DNA of 64,000 nt from Vescimonas fastidiosa. Lineage in GTDB: Bacteria; Bacillota; Clostridia; Oscillospirales; Oscillospiraceae. Positions within the stretch are counted from its first letter, which is position 1; each line of letters begins with the position of its first letter. The translations under genes were made by a program, and so were the position numbers. Under the pieces are notes generated by a model that was not told where the DNA came from, ran no database searches, and saw only the letters and a list, made by a program, of their open reading frames with translations. Below are positions 42,311 to 50,859 of this stretch, piece by piece. The stretch covers positions 796,918 through 860,917 of the forward strand of contig NZ_AP023416.1 in the NCBI RefSeq assembly GCF_018326305.1, written 5' to 3'.

Positions 42311-42562
42311 AAAGAGATAAAATCAATATATCCCTTTTCCCCAATTTTTACAACGGCATTGTAGGGCTTTTTCTCTTTGTTTTTGATTCCTTTTACCAGG
42401 GTTTCTTTTCCCTCCAGTAATTCTTTTACATTCGTTTTGGTTAGTTTTTTCTTTCTAAAATGTTCAGCTAAAGTAAACTTACATTCAGGATAATTTGAAC
42501 AACCATAAAACGATTTTTTTAATACAATATTGTTGCCACACTTAGGACATTTTCCTACAAGG
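42306..42562 (-). pseudogene. C-terminal fragment of a type IA topoisomerase
   Basis: With no start codon, the minus-strand frame reads PLVGKCPKCG... with a second pair in YGCSNYPEC, a four-cysteine topoisomerase zinc finger. It ends in a basic helical tail (...YIDFISFSK). This matches the C-terminal part of plasmid TopB-type enzymes that often travel with erm(B). The catalytic part is missing and the IS200 right end touches its 3' side, so it is a leftover of the resistance module. Confidence 0.75.
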
Positions 42563-42563
42563 G

Positions 42564-42628
42564 GTCCCGAGCGCTTAGTGGGAATTTGTACCCCTTATCG
42601 ATACAAATTCCCCGTAGGCGCTAGGGAC
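42564..42628. repeat. long imperfect inverted repeat downstream of erm(B)
   Basis: GTCCCGAGCGC...GAATTTGTA (42564-42590) pairs with TACAAATTC...GCGCTAGGGAC (42602-42628). It marks the junction between the erm(B) segment and the topoisomerase fragment and could act as a terminator or recombination site. Confidence 0.6.
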
Positions 42629-42726
42629 CTCTTTAGCTTCTTGGAAGCTGTCAGTAGTATATCTAATAATTTATCTCCATTCCCTTTAGTAACGTGTAAC
42701 TTTCCAAATTTAAAAAAGCGACTCAT
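42595..42726 (-). CDS. small ORF following erm(B)
   Basis: A 43-residue basic peptide beginning MSRFFKFGKLHVTKGNG, starting four bases after the erm(B) stop with GGGAGG inside the erm(B) end. A similar small frame accompanies erm(B) in Gram-positive resistance regions. It ends inside the inverted repeat and is likely truncated. No function is known to me. Confidence 0.5.
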   Translation of the reverse strand: MSRFFKFGKLHVTKGNGDKLLDILLTASKKLKRSLAPTGNLYR

Positions 42727-42730
42727 AGAA

Positions 42731-43468
42731 TTATTTCCTCCCGTTAAATAATAGATAACTATTAAAAATAGACAATACTTGCTCATAAGTAATGGTACTT
42801 AAATTGTTTACTTTGGCGTGTTTCATTGCTTGATGAAACTGATTTTTAGTAAACAGTTGACGATATTCTCGATTGACCCATTTTGAAACAAAGTACGTAT
42901 ATAGCTTCCAATATTTATCTGGAACATCTGTGGTATGGCGGGTAAGTTTTATTAAGACACTGTTTACTTTTGGTTTAGGATGAAAGCATTCCGCTGGCAG
43001 CTTAAGCAATTGCTGAATCGAGACTTGAGTGTGCAAGAGCAACCCTAGTGTTCGGTGAATATCCAAGGTACGCTTGTAGAATCCTTCTTCAACAATCAGA
43101 TAGATGTCAGACGCACGGCTTTCAAAAACCACTTTTTTAATAATTTGTGTGCTTAAATGGTAAGGAATATTCCCAACAATTTTATACCTCTGTTTGTTAG
43201 GGAATTGAAACTGTAGAATATCTTGGTGAATTAAAGTGACACGAGTATTCAGTTTTAATTTTTCTGACGATAAGTTGAATAGATGACTGTCTAATTCAAT
43301 AGACGTTACCTGTTTACTTATTTTAGCCAGTTTCGTCGTTAAATGCCCTTTACCTGTTCCAATTTCGTAAACGGTATCGGTTTCTTTTAAATTCAATTGT
43401 TTTATTATTTGGTTGAGTACTTTTTCACTCGTTAAAAAGTTTTGAGAATATTTTATATTTTTGTTCAT
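42731..43468 (-). CDS. erm(B): 23S rRNA adenine N6-methyltransferase Erm(B)
   Basis: A 245-residue methyltransferase of exactly the Erm(B) length and sequence type. It has the SAM-binding [13 protein letters not shown] motif (about 36-48) and the catalytic NIPYHLST motif (about 101-108). It dimethylates A2058 of 23S rRNA and gives resistance to macrolides, lincosamides and streptogramin B. The ribosome-binding site sits inside a stem (43469-43491) in the leader region, so expression is inducible through the leader peptide. The gene is complete. Confidence 0.97.
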   Translation of the reverse strand: MNKNIKYSQNFLTSEKVLNQIIKQLNLKETDTVYEIGTGKGHLTTKLAKISKQVTSIELDSHLFNLSSEKLKLNTRVTLIHQDILQFQFPNKQRYKIVGNIPYHLSTQIIKKVVFESRASDIYLIVEEGFYKRTLDIHRTLGLLLHTQVSIQQLLKLPAECFHPKPKVNSVLIKLTRHTTDVPDKYWKLYTYFVSKWVNREYRQLFTKNQFHQAMKHAKVNNLSTITYEQVLSIFNSYLLFNGRK

Positions 43469-43491
43469 GTAATCACTCCTGAAGTGATTAC
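43469..43491 (-). promoter_or_regulatory. stem covering the erm(B) ribosome-binding site
   Basis: GTAATCACT (43469-43477) pairs with AGTGATTAC (43483-43491). On the transcript the AGGAGTG site lies within this hairpin, directly before the start codon, in line with leader-controlled translation. Confidence 0.75.
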
Positions 43492-43592
43492 ATCTGTAAA
43501 TAAATACAGAAGTTAAACGATTTGTTTGTAATTTTAGTTATCTGTTTAAAAAGTCATAAGATTAGTCACTGGTAGGAATTAATCTAACGTAT

Positions 43593-43676
43593 TTATTTAT
43601 CTGCGTAATCACTGTTTTTAGTCTGTTTCAAAACAGTAGATGTTTTATCTACATTACGCATTTGGAATACCAACAT
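43593..43676 (-). CDS. ermBL: erm(B) leader peptide ErmBL
   Basis: A 27-residue leader starting MLVFQMRNVDKTSTVLKQ and ending DYADK, matching the known ErmBL. Ribosome stalling at Asp10 (VD codons) in the presence of erythromycin refolds the leader and frees the erm(B) start. It has its own GGAGGG site. Intact leader and hairpins indicate inducible rather than constitutive resistance. Confidence 0.93.
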   Translation of the reverse strand: MLVFQMRNVDKTSTVLKQTKNSDYADK

Positions 43677-43696
43677 GACGAATCCCTCCTTCTTAA

Positions 43697-44551
43697 TTAC
43701 AAATTTTTAGCATCTAATTTAACTTCAATTCCTATTATACAAAATTTTAAGATAACAGTCAAGAACATATCTGCACAAGTTGTAGATATACCATAAATGC
43801 TGATAATCAACATGATTACGCTTACCATCAAATAAGTAAGTGTTTCTTGCTTATTAAAATTATCCATAGTACAACGTGAATTCCAGAGAAAAAGAGAAAT
43901 CGCACCAAGAATAATACTTAAAACAAAAATGACATTTCTTTTTTTACTGTCACGGAACATTTTCTTTTCATTTTGTTTGTCAAAATAAAGAAAATCACGT
44001 ATCGTCATTTTACTTATTCTTCTTAATAGATTAAGCAAAACCAAAACATAAATAGTTAAAAAATAAATTATCAATAGTCCAATAGAAACGAAATTCAAAG
44101 AAATAAAGAGAGTTTTTGGAATACCCAGTAAGTTTACAATTACTAACGACACAAACTGGCTGAATAAAAAGCCAATAGGAATAGCTAATACAAATGCTAA
44201 AATTCCCAACAGTATATTTTCAATTACAACTAAGTGGGCAATTTCTTTTTTCTTAATGCCAAGAAGCATATATGTTCCTAATTCTTTACTTCTTTTTTCA
44301 AACATAAATTTCGTTGTATAGTTGATCAAAAAGCATATCACAAAAATAATAAGAATATTTACAGCGAACAATGAATTCTTAAATGCATCCATACTGGAAC
44401 ATAACTTTACAATTTCATCAGAATTTGCCACCAAATTAAAAGCAAATATAAGAGAAAAGGATGCAGTAACGGTTATCAGATAAATCAAATAATCTTTAAT
44501 ATTTCTTTTTGTATTTCTATACGCTAACTTACCTAACATTTCCCACTTCAC
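43697..44551 (-). pseudogene. truncated BceB-like ABC transporter permease
   Basis: 284 residues remain of a FtsX-domain permease that is normally 600-800 residues. The N-terminal helix, the FtsX block (NYTTKFMFEKRSKELGTYMLLGIKKKEI) and six or so helices are kept. The last dozen codons are read from erm(B) upstream sequence, so the gene was cut by the erm(B) segment. The start overlaps the ATPase gene by 23 bases. BceAB transporters protect against cell-wall-targeting peptides; this one should be non-functional. Confidence 0.8.
43734..43762 (-). promoter_or_regulatory. promoter of the erm(B) transcript
   Basis: On the minus strand TTGACT (43757-43762) and TATAAT (43734-43739) are 17 bp apart. 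The -10 belongs to the usual erm(B) upstream region, while the -35 lies in sequence that reads in frame with the truncated ABC permease, so the promoter may be a hybrid formed at the insertion point. Confidence 0.7.
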
Positions 44552-45299
44552 CTCCGAGCAAGGTTAATATATCCAGTATTTCATTGAAGAAATCTTTTCT
44601 GCTTTTTTCCCCTCTGAAAATTTCATTGAATATTTTACCGTCTTTCAAGAACAAAATACGTTCACAGAAAGACGCACTAAACGGGTCATGTGTTACCATT
44701 AAAATAGTAGCCTGCATTTTCTTGTTGATTTCAGACATTGTTTCCAGTAATAATCTGGAAGCTTTTGAGTCCAAAGCTCCCGTCGGTTCATCAGCTAAAA
44801 TCAGTTTCGGTTCATTGATTAAGGCTCTAGCACAAGCACAACGCTGTTTTTGTCCGCCAGAAACTTCATAAGGAAATTTCGATAAAATATCACGAATACC
44901 CAATTTATCGGCGATAGCATGAACTCTTTTCTCAATATCAGTAGGGTTCTGTTTGTTGATAACCAATGATAAAGAAATGTTTTCTCCAATCGTTAAAGTA
45001 TCTAAAAGGTTGAAATCTTGAAAAATGAACCCTAAATTTTCACGTCTGAAATCAGCAAAATCTTTATCCTTGATTTTGGTAATATCTTGATTATTGACTG
45101 TAATGTGTCCGCTGGTTACAGTATCAATCGTAGAGATACAGTTTAATAGGGTAGTCTTTCCAGAACCACTAGCTCCCATGATTGCGACAAATTCGCCCTT
45201 ATCTACATACATAGAAATACCGTCTACTGCCTTTGTGATATTTCCAGAGTTACCCCCGTAGTATTTTTTTACTTGCTCTAAATTTAAAATGTGTTCCAT
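44529..45299 (-). CDS. ABC transporter ATP-binding protein (BceA-like)
   Basis: A 256-residue ATPase. Walker A is GASGSGKTTLLN (about 38-49), the signature VSGGQKQR (about 142-149) and Walker B LILADEPTGAL (about 160-170). It resembles the BceA/LolD group that partners FtsX-type permeases. The ATG at 45299 follows AAAGGAG. Its permease (43697-44551) is truncated, so the ATPase probably has no working partner here. Confidence 0.9.
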   Translation of the reverse strand: MEHILNLEQVKKYYGGNSGNITKAVDGISMYVDKGEFVAIMGASGSGKTTLLNCISTIDTVTSGHITVNNQDITKIKDKDFADFRRENLGFIFQDFNLLDTLTIGENISLSLVINKQNPTDIEKRVHAIADKLGIRDILSKFPYEVSGGQKQRCACARALINEPKLILADEPTGALDSKASRLLLETMSEINKKMQATILMVTHDPFSASFCERILFLKDGKIFNEIFRGEKSRKDFFNEILDILTLLGGEVGNVR

Positions 45300-45352
45300 T
45301 AAAAATCGCTCCTTTCTTCCTGCCACATTTATTTGTTTTGGAATACAATTAA

Positions 45353-45361
45353 ATTATAGCA
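45353..45361 (-). promoter_or_regulatory. extended -10 promoter of the ABC transporter genes
   Basis: On the minus strand TGCTATAAT gives a perfect -10 (45353-45358) with TGN extension about 55 bases before the ATPase start. The -35 region is weak. Confidence 0.5.
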
Positions 45362-45409
45362 AGGGCAGTATTCAATTACACTTACAGTTTTGAAAGTAAA
45401 CAGAGAGTA

Positions 45410-45464
45410 AAAGAGCCGTGATAATGCAGATCACAATTTTGTGAAGCATTTCCACGACCCTTTT
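45410..45464 (-). terminator. terminator between the Spo0A-like gene and the ABC genes
   Basis: AAAGAGCCGTGATAATGC pairs imperfectly with GCATTTCCACGACCCTTTT, with T/A runs on both sides, directly after the 45466 stop codon. Confidence 0.6.
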
Positions 45465-45465
45465 A

Positions 45466-45702
45466 TTATAATTTTGCCTTTGTCTTTTTCGTAATGATAT
45501 AAATATATTCTTCTGGTGTAGGGCGTTTATTCCCAAAATACTTTTTGAAATTTGCCTGCACCTCTGGGTCGGTGCTATTCATAGCTTCATCAATCGTAGC
45601 TTCAATATCCGCCCGAACATCAGCCAATGATACACCGCCAGCTTTTGCACCAGCTTTCAATGCCTTTTTTATATCTCTTTTGTTCAGTCCTATCATATTC
45701 AT
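45466..45702 (-). CDS. small protein resembling the Spo0A C-terminal domain
   Basis: A 78-residue protein. The second half ([27 protein letters not shown]) resembles the last helices of the Spo0A DNA-binding domain, where a KPT-EFI pattern is typical. The receiver domain is absent. It sits in the cargo part of the conjugative element between a small membrane protein and the ABC genes. It might act as a DNA-binding modulator; this rests only on partial resemblance. Confidence 0.55.
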   Translation of the reverse strand: MNMIGLNKRDIKKALKAGAKAGGVSLADVRADIEATIDEAMNSTDPEVQANFKKYFGNKRPTPEEYIYIITKKTKAKL

Positions 45703-45711
45703 ACCTCAATT

Positions 45712-46041
45712 CTACTTTTTAAAGCTAATAAGTTTTCCATTGTATTTTACAATGATGAATATGATATAAAACACTCCTACAACAATCAAAATAAGACCTA
45801 TGTAATAGCCTAATTCAGAATGAGAGATTAAATTGATAATCGGCATAACAAGAATACCAATACTAACCAGTAAAGTGCCTATTCCTATTTTTTTTGTAAA
45901 CACCTTTTTATCTTTAGGGTCAAGTTGTGTATAATGATAACCATGTAATAAAGTAATATTCTCTTTTATACCTATTTGATAAGATGTAAAAAGTAAAAAC
46001 AATCCTATAACTATTTCAACAATCAATTCCTCTAATTCCAT
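45712..46041 (-). CDS. DUF3784-like small membrane protein
   Basis: A 109-residue protein with three hydrophobic segments (about 5-23, 52-70 and 77-98) and the loop LLHGYHYTQLDPKDKKVFTKK after helix 1, a pattern shared by small DUF3784-type proteins of Firmicutes elements. No function is known. It is adjacent to an XRE-type regulator in the same direction. Confidence 0.6.
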   Translation of the reverse strand: MELEELIVEIVIGLFLLFTSYQIGIKENITLLHGYHYTQLDPKDKKVFTKKIGIGTLLVSIGILVMPIINLISHSELGYYIGLILIVVGVFYIIFIIVKYNGKLISFKK

Positions 46042-46055
46042 AATCGTTCTCTCCT

Positions 46056-46265
46056 TTAATCAAAATAAAATAATTCTTCAAATTTTTTATCTAAAGCTAT
46101 ACAAAGCACTAATGCCAATTTTGCTGTTGGATTAAATTGTCCAGTTTCAATAGAACTAACTGTATTCCGAGAAACCCCGACTAGTTCAGCTAATTCTGTT
46201 TGTGATAATTTTTTTTCTTTTCGTACAGTTTTTAATCTGTTTCGCAAAATTAAATGTTCGTCCAT
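46056..46265 (-). CDS. XRE-family transcriptional regulator
   Basis: A 69-residue single-domain regulator with the Cro/C1 fold: LSQTELAELVGVSRNTVSSIETGQFNPTAKLAL. It starts one base after the stop of the DUF6442-type gene and is followed by the DUF3784-like gene. Small regulators of this type usually control their membrane-protein neighbours. Confidence 0.88.
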   Translation of the reverse strand: MDEHLILRNRLKTVRKEKKLSQTELAELVGVSRNTVSSIETGQFNPTAKLALVLCIALDKKFEELFYFD

Positions 46266-46266
46266 T

Positions 46267-46581
46267 CTATAAACCTACCATTAAAAATTTATAAAAGTAA
46301 TACCCCATAAATAGAAAAAAGAATAAAGCAATAACAAATTTGGATTTATTTTTTGAAATATGTGCTTCATAACCCATAGAGCCAAATGCCACAGACCCAA
46401 TAATTGTCATTATGTCATAGTAAGGTTCTTTACAAACTGCTTTAATGAAAAGAATTAAAATGCAGATAAATAAAACAAACATTAAGCCAAAAGATTTCCC
46501 TTGAAGTTTAATATGTTTTTCGTATTCATCAAGATATAGATTCTCTTTTTTGTTTTGTGATAGTATTTTTTCTTTATCCAT
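46267..46581 (-). CDS. DUF6442-like small membrane protein
   Basis: A 104-residue protein with a charged N-terminus (about 1-28) and three hydrophobic segments (about 30-48, 55-70, 82-100). It matches the layout of small DUF6442 membrane proteins that commonly precede a compact XRE regulator. It is the promoter-proximal gene of this cargo set. Function unknown. Confidence 0.6.
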   Translation of the reverse strand: MDKEKILSQNKKENLYLDEYEKHIKLQGKSFGLMFVLFICILILFIKAVCKEPYYDIMTIIGSVAFGSMGYEAHISKNKSKFVIALFFFLFMGYYFYKFLMVGL

Positions 46582-46726
46582 TATATAACGCTCCCTTCAA
46601 ATAATACCAAGTACACTTGTCATTTATATTATAGCATTCGGTCATTACAAGTCAATATTTTTGCACAGTTTTCTTGTCGTTTTGTAAAAAGCGTGCAAAT
46701 CTGATAGGAAATGCACGCTATATCAT

Positions 46727-47637
46727 TTATCCTACAATCTTCCAGTTACTATCCTTATGTAGCACAAGCTCATACTGCGATACCTGCGTCGCTTTTGTCT
46801 GATTATCAATGAATTTTACCGCAACCTTGACTTTCACATTGTCGCCGTCCTTTATAAAGATAGGGTTTACCAGTTCAGAATAAAGGTAGTCCCTGCCGAT
46901 AGGTTCAATCACATTTCCCAATACATAGTAAGCAAGCTCTTTTTCCGTCGCTGTTGGGTACAGCTTAAAGAATGTTTCCAGAAAAGCGGTAGCGTCATTT
47001 ACCGTATCAGCGTCCACGCTTGCGTCTGCTTCTGGTGTCTTAGGCTCATAGTCTGATTTTTCAACTGCTGGTGCAAGGGTAGGGTTTTGAACGATTACCA
47101 TATCCCCGTCTGCGTCCACATAGACTTTTACAGTATAGGTTGCTTTCACATTGCTTGTCTGTTCTCCCTCTTTTATCTGCTGATCTACTTCGTAGGTAGC
47201 AGAAAAAGTGTCCGCTCCCGATTGCTCGATATGCCATACAATCACATCTGTAACCGTGGAGCTGGTCGGTATATCGGTTCTAATGGTGTCTACATTTAAG
47301 TCCTGCAATTCCTTTGTCAGATAACCGCTGATTGCCTGCGTCCTTGCTTCGATAGCTTCTTTGCTGTTATCCCATGTGTAATAGGACTTCGCAAAGTTTT
47401 TCACGAAATTTTCTATCCCGTTGGTGTCCTGCAAGCAAAGTTCAATGATTTCTTTTTCATGGGTGGTGTGCTGGTCGATAGCCGTAAAATTCTTATACAC
47501 CCCAAAGCTCACGCTTGCGACAAGCACCACCCACAACGCAATCACGGTTTCTTATGTGTGCCTACCTTGACAGTACGCACCTTTTTTTCTTTTGGTTCTT
47601 TGATAGTTTCTGTCTGTTTCTTATTCTTCTTAAACAT
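46727..47637 (-). pseudogene. TcpC-type conjugal transfer protein (Tn916 Orf13-like), frameshifted
   Basis: The 5' part starts at 47637 with MFKKNKKQTETIKEPKEKK and stops at 47542. The rest (ALWVVLVASVSFGVYKNF...) continues one frame away. Adding one base to the A-run at 47548-47550 gives a single 303-residue protein with an N-terminal membrane helix and two NTF2-like periplasmic domains, as in TcpC/VirB8-type channel subunits. One base is missing relative to that frame. Either the gene is inactive or the call is a sequencing error. Confidence 0.82.
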
Positions 47638-47653
47638 ATTTTTCAAGTCCTTT

Positions 47654-48661
47654 CTATTGTTTTACTCGTCCTGCACCGATTAAGTGCTGTTGCCAGTAAC
47701 TACTACTTAGGTCTGCATATCCTATCGGGTCGCCTGCGTGGTACATCTGTGTCGGCGAAACAAGAATACCGACGTGTGTTACATACGAACCAGCGTTATA
47801 GGTGGAATGGAAAAACACCAAATCGCCTGCTTTTGCCTGCGAGAGTGGCAGATGTTGGGTTGCGTCATACTGTGCTTGTGCTGTTCTCGGTAAGGAGATA
47901 CCAGCTTTTCCATAGCACCATTGCGTCAATCCCGAACAATCAAAGGAAGTATTCGGGTTACTGCCACCATACACATACTTCCAGCCTTGATATTTCAACG
48001 CTTCATTCATTACCTTTTGTGCCAGTTCTCCCGATACCTGCGGAACTGCTAAATACTGATTGACTACTTCCACATAGAACATATTTCCATAGCCATACCG
48101 CCAGCCCCCATTCTTAGCAACGGCTATCGGGTTGGTGTAGGTTACTTTCTTTCCACCCGATTTCTCACGGGCGAAGCTCTCTGCAAGATTAAAAGTGTGT
48201 TTTTTTCCTTTTCCTGCCACATATCCCACATAGCCACCGCCATAGTTATAAGACTGTATCGCTACATTCAAGTCGTCGATACCTTGATTTTTGCAGGAAG
48301 AAAGCAGGGACGCAAAATACTTACACCCCTGCTTGATTGAGCTTTCCGTATCTAAGGAATTAGGCGGTAAACCAAGACTTTCCGAACTCTGCATAACATC
48401 TTCTGCCGTACCGCCACTTTCTACTTGAATGATAGCAAGTAACACATTGACATACTCGGAGATACCGTTTTCTCTGGCGTATTTTTCTACCATAGGCTGA
48501 TGTTTCAAGACTTCTGCGGATAGGTTCATACCCGTAATGCCAGAAGAAAAATTGCTGTTCTCGTCGTCGCTGTCCGCACTAATGAGGACGCCAAAGAAAA
48601 GCACCAGAGAAAAGAGGATAGGAAACAGACTGCCAATGATAGCGATATGTTTCAGTTTCAT
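47654..48661 (-). CDS. bifunctional lysozyme-like / NlpC-P60 wall hydrolase (Tn916 Orf14-like)
   Basis: A 335-residue exported protein. An N-terminal membrane helix (about 8-30) is followed by a lysozyme/transglycosylase-like domain (about 55-190; ENGISEYVNVLLAIIQVESGG contains the catalytic-type Glu). A linker leads to an NlpC/P60 domain (about 215-335) with the DCSGLTQW cysteine motif and a later HVGILVSP histidine. It opens the cell wall for the conjugation channel. The gene overlaps the orf15-like gene by four bases and appears intact. Confidence 0.92.
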   Translation of the reverse strand: MKLKHIAIIGSLFPILFSLVLFFGVLISADSDDENSNFSSGITGMNLSAEVLKHQPMVEKYARENGISEYVNVLLAIIQVESGGTAEDVMQSSESLGLPPNSLDTESSIKQGCKYFASLLSSCKNQGIDDLNVAIQSYNYGGGYVGYVAGKGKKHTFNLAESFAREKSGGKKVTYTNPIAVAKNGGWRYGYGNMFYVEVVNQYLAVPQVSGELAQKVMNEALKYQGWKYVYGGSNPNTSFDCSGLTQWCYGKAGISLPRTAQAQYDATQHLPLSQAKAGDLVFFHSTYNAGSYVTHVGILVSPTQMYHAGDPIGYADLSSSYWQQHLIGAGRVKQ

Positions 48662-50859
48662 TTTTTCTTCTGTCCTTTCTTCGTTACAAGGTTACGGGTT
48701 TTCTCTATGGTCTGCTGGTTCTTCTGGACGCTCTGGGTCTGCTGAACCTTTATCCTGCGGTCTTTGGTGTCATTCTGGCGTGTTTCCTGCGATACCACTT
48801 TTTCTACATTCTGCCTATGTACTGTCTGTGTAGGCTGGGGTGCTTTCTTATCAGAAGCACCAGAAGATAACGGACGCTCTTTGATAACATTTGTCTTGAC
48901 TGGCTCACTTGCTTTTGAAGTGGTCGCTGTGGCAGGACGTTTGACTTCCTGTGTTTTTTCCGCACTCGGCTTTGAAGCTGTGGCTGGTCGCTCATGGGGA
49001 CGGGTAGCTCCCGTTGTCGCTGATCCGTCAGCCTTTCGCTGTACCTGCCTTGCTTCTTGTGCCTTTTGAAGCTCCATACGCTTGTCAGCGATATTTTTCT
49101 TATGCTGTTCCTGCTTTTCCAATCGTCCCGTCTGTCTGGACTGCTGTTCCTGCACCATGCCACGCTTAAAGTCAGACACGCTGGACTTTGCCTTTTCCTT
49201 TGCGGAATACACCGCATAAGCGGTCTGTGTCGGCATATCCTTGATATTCTCTTTGACAGCGTTTGCCTTGTCTTTCACTTTATTTTTCGTATCTAAGACA
49301 GCACCCACCTTTGAGCCTGCACGCTGTCCCATGCTGGAAGTGGTATTGCCCCGATTTTCTTTAGAAGCTGTATTTTTTCTTTCAGCTCGTTTTCCAGCAA
49401 CGGCACTTCCAGCCACCGCACCAGCGACACCGCCCGAAATACCGCCAGCACTTACCGCCCTTGCAATACGGTGTTCCATACGCCTAGCCCGATGTCGCAT
49501 AAACAGATACGGTCTGCGGAATATGCGTCGTCCCATGCTTTGACTGTCGCCAGCATTAAGTGAGAACATACTCATTAAGTCGCCCAGCTTCATGTAGATA
49601 CCAGCGAAACATACTATCTGCAAGAACGCCACCATAAAGAATGGGTAGTCTGTGGAAATGTTGTAAAACATACTGGAAATACTAAATGCCACCGTTACAA
49701 TGAGCGTTATTCCTGCCCGTGTCATTATGGTATTAAATACTCTCACGATTGCCTGCTTTGCCATGCTTTCATAGCTCGGTATCATGGAAAGTAAAAAACT
49801 GATAGGTAAAAACATTGCAAAGATAATAAAAAGTATCTGGCTGAACAACATCATGCCCGTAAGCAAGAATACAAATATCGTGATACCCAAGTTAAAGAAC
49901 AAGAGGAAGAACACCATACCCAAACGGTTCACGACCTGCGGTATTGTCAGATTGTTATTGTCGTTGTCCTCGATTTCTGTTTTCACGACTTCCTCTCTGG
50001 TTTTCCCGTCCTCGTCCTCTGGACTTGCCGATACGAGAGCTTCTACACGGTCTGTCCCGATTTCTTCTGCGTTGCTGTTCCCGAATTGAAGCAAGAGCCA
50101 CGGCTGTTCCACTTGAATAGAAAATAGGCTGTCCCGTATCAAGTCCACGCTGTCCTTACCCTCGCTGTCGGAGTTAGGGAGCATGATTTTTGTTCCCAAA
50201 TCCAAAGAAGCGGTACTGATGTCTGATGAAAATTCATTTATCTTCTTGATATAGTCGGGAGCATAAGCAATAAATGAAGCGGACAGCACGAACACCACCA
50301 CAAAGTTGATAACAGCGTGAAGTGCTTTGCTGGTTTCCCGTTTTATCAGTCCCGTATAAGCAACGTACATTCCCACCACTAAGATAATGAGAAGCAGGAA
50401 ACCAACATAGAAGCCCGTAGAAGAAAAGCCGTTCTCGGTAACGCCTGCAAGGGTCTGTATGCTCTTTCCGATACTGTCTGCCATATCATTGATGAAGTCC
50501 AGCTTATAGGCTTCCTGCACCACATAGCCCGTAGCATTGCTTAAATAAAGACTGATAGTCCAGACAAAGTTGGTAATGCAGTACAGCCCGTATTGTACCG
50601 ATTTTCCGATACCGTCGAGCCAGTTCCACGGAAGCCACGACCAGCTATTATCGACGAAAAAATCAAGCTGGTAGTTGGAAAGGGGATATTTTGAATAAAG
50701 ATTTTCTGCGTTTATGGTATCGTCTACAAGCCCCGTCGCATGAGCCACCGTCCCCAAAAGTGAAAGCAGGATAAGGGAGAGTGCCACCACGAACAGAGCC
50801 ATTTTGAGAAAGTGGAAAATCTTCTTTTTTGTGAACACACCTTTTATCCTTTCTTTCAT
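48658..50859 (-). CDS. conjugation membrane protein (Tn916 Orf15 / VirB6-like)
   Basis: A protein of about 733 residues. It has a signal-anchor helix (about 17-40), several transmembrane helices between residues 95 and 440, and a long cytoplasmic Lys/Arg/Gln-rich tail from about 455 onward. This layout and the place between VirB4 and the wall hydrolase match Tn916 Orf15, a multi-spanning channel component. The ATG overlaps the VirB4 stop (TGATG), so translation is coupled. No frameshift seen. Confidence 0.88.
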   Translation of the reverse strand: MKERIKGVFTKKKIFHFLKMALFVVALSLILLSLLGTVAHATGLVDDTINAENLYSKYPLSNYQLDFFVDNSWSWLPWNWLDGIGKSVQYGLYCITNFVWTISLYLSNATGYVVQEAYKLDFINDMADSIGKSIQTLAGVTENGFSSTGFYVGFLLLIILVVGMYVAYTGLIKRETSKALHAVINFVVVFVLSASFIAYAPDYIKKINEFSSDISTASLDLGTKIMLPNSDSEGKDSVDLIRDSLFSIQVEQPWLLLQFGNSNAEEIGTDRVEALVSASPEDEDGKTREEVVKTEIEDNDNNNLTIPQVVNRLGMVFFLLFFNLGITIFVFLLTGMMLFSQILFIIFAMFLPISFLLSMIPSYESMAKQAIVRVFNTIMTRAGITLIVTVAFSISSMFYNISTDYPFFMVAFLQIVCFAGIYMKLGDLMSMFSLNAGDSQSMGRRIFRRPYLFMRHRARRMEHRIARAVSAGGISGGVAGAVAGSAVAGKRAERKNTASKENRGNTTSSMGQRAGSKVGAVLDTKNKVKDKANAVKENIKDMPTQTAYAVYSAKEKAKSSVSDFKRGMVQEQQSRQTGRLEKQEQHKKNIADKRMELQKAQEARQVQRKADGSATTGATRPHERPATASKPSAEKTQEVKRPATATTSKASEPVKTNVIKERPLSSGASDKKAPQPTQTVHRQNVEKVVSQETRQNDTKDRRIKVQQTQSVQKNQQTIEKTRNLVTKKGQKKK

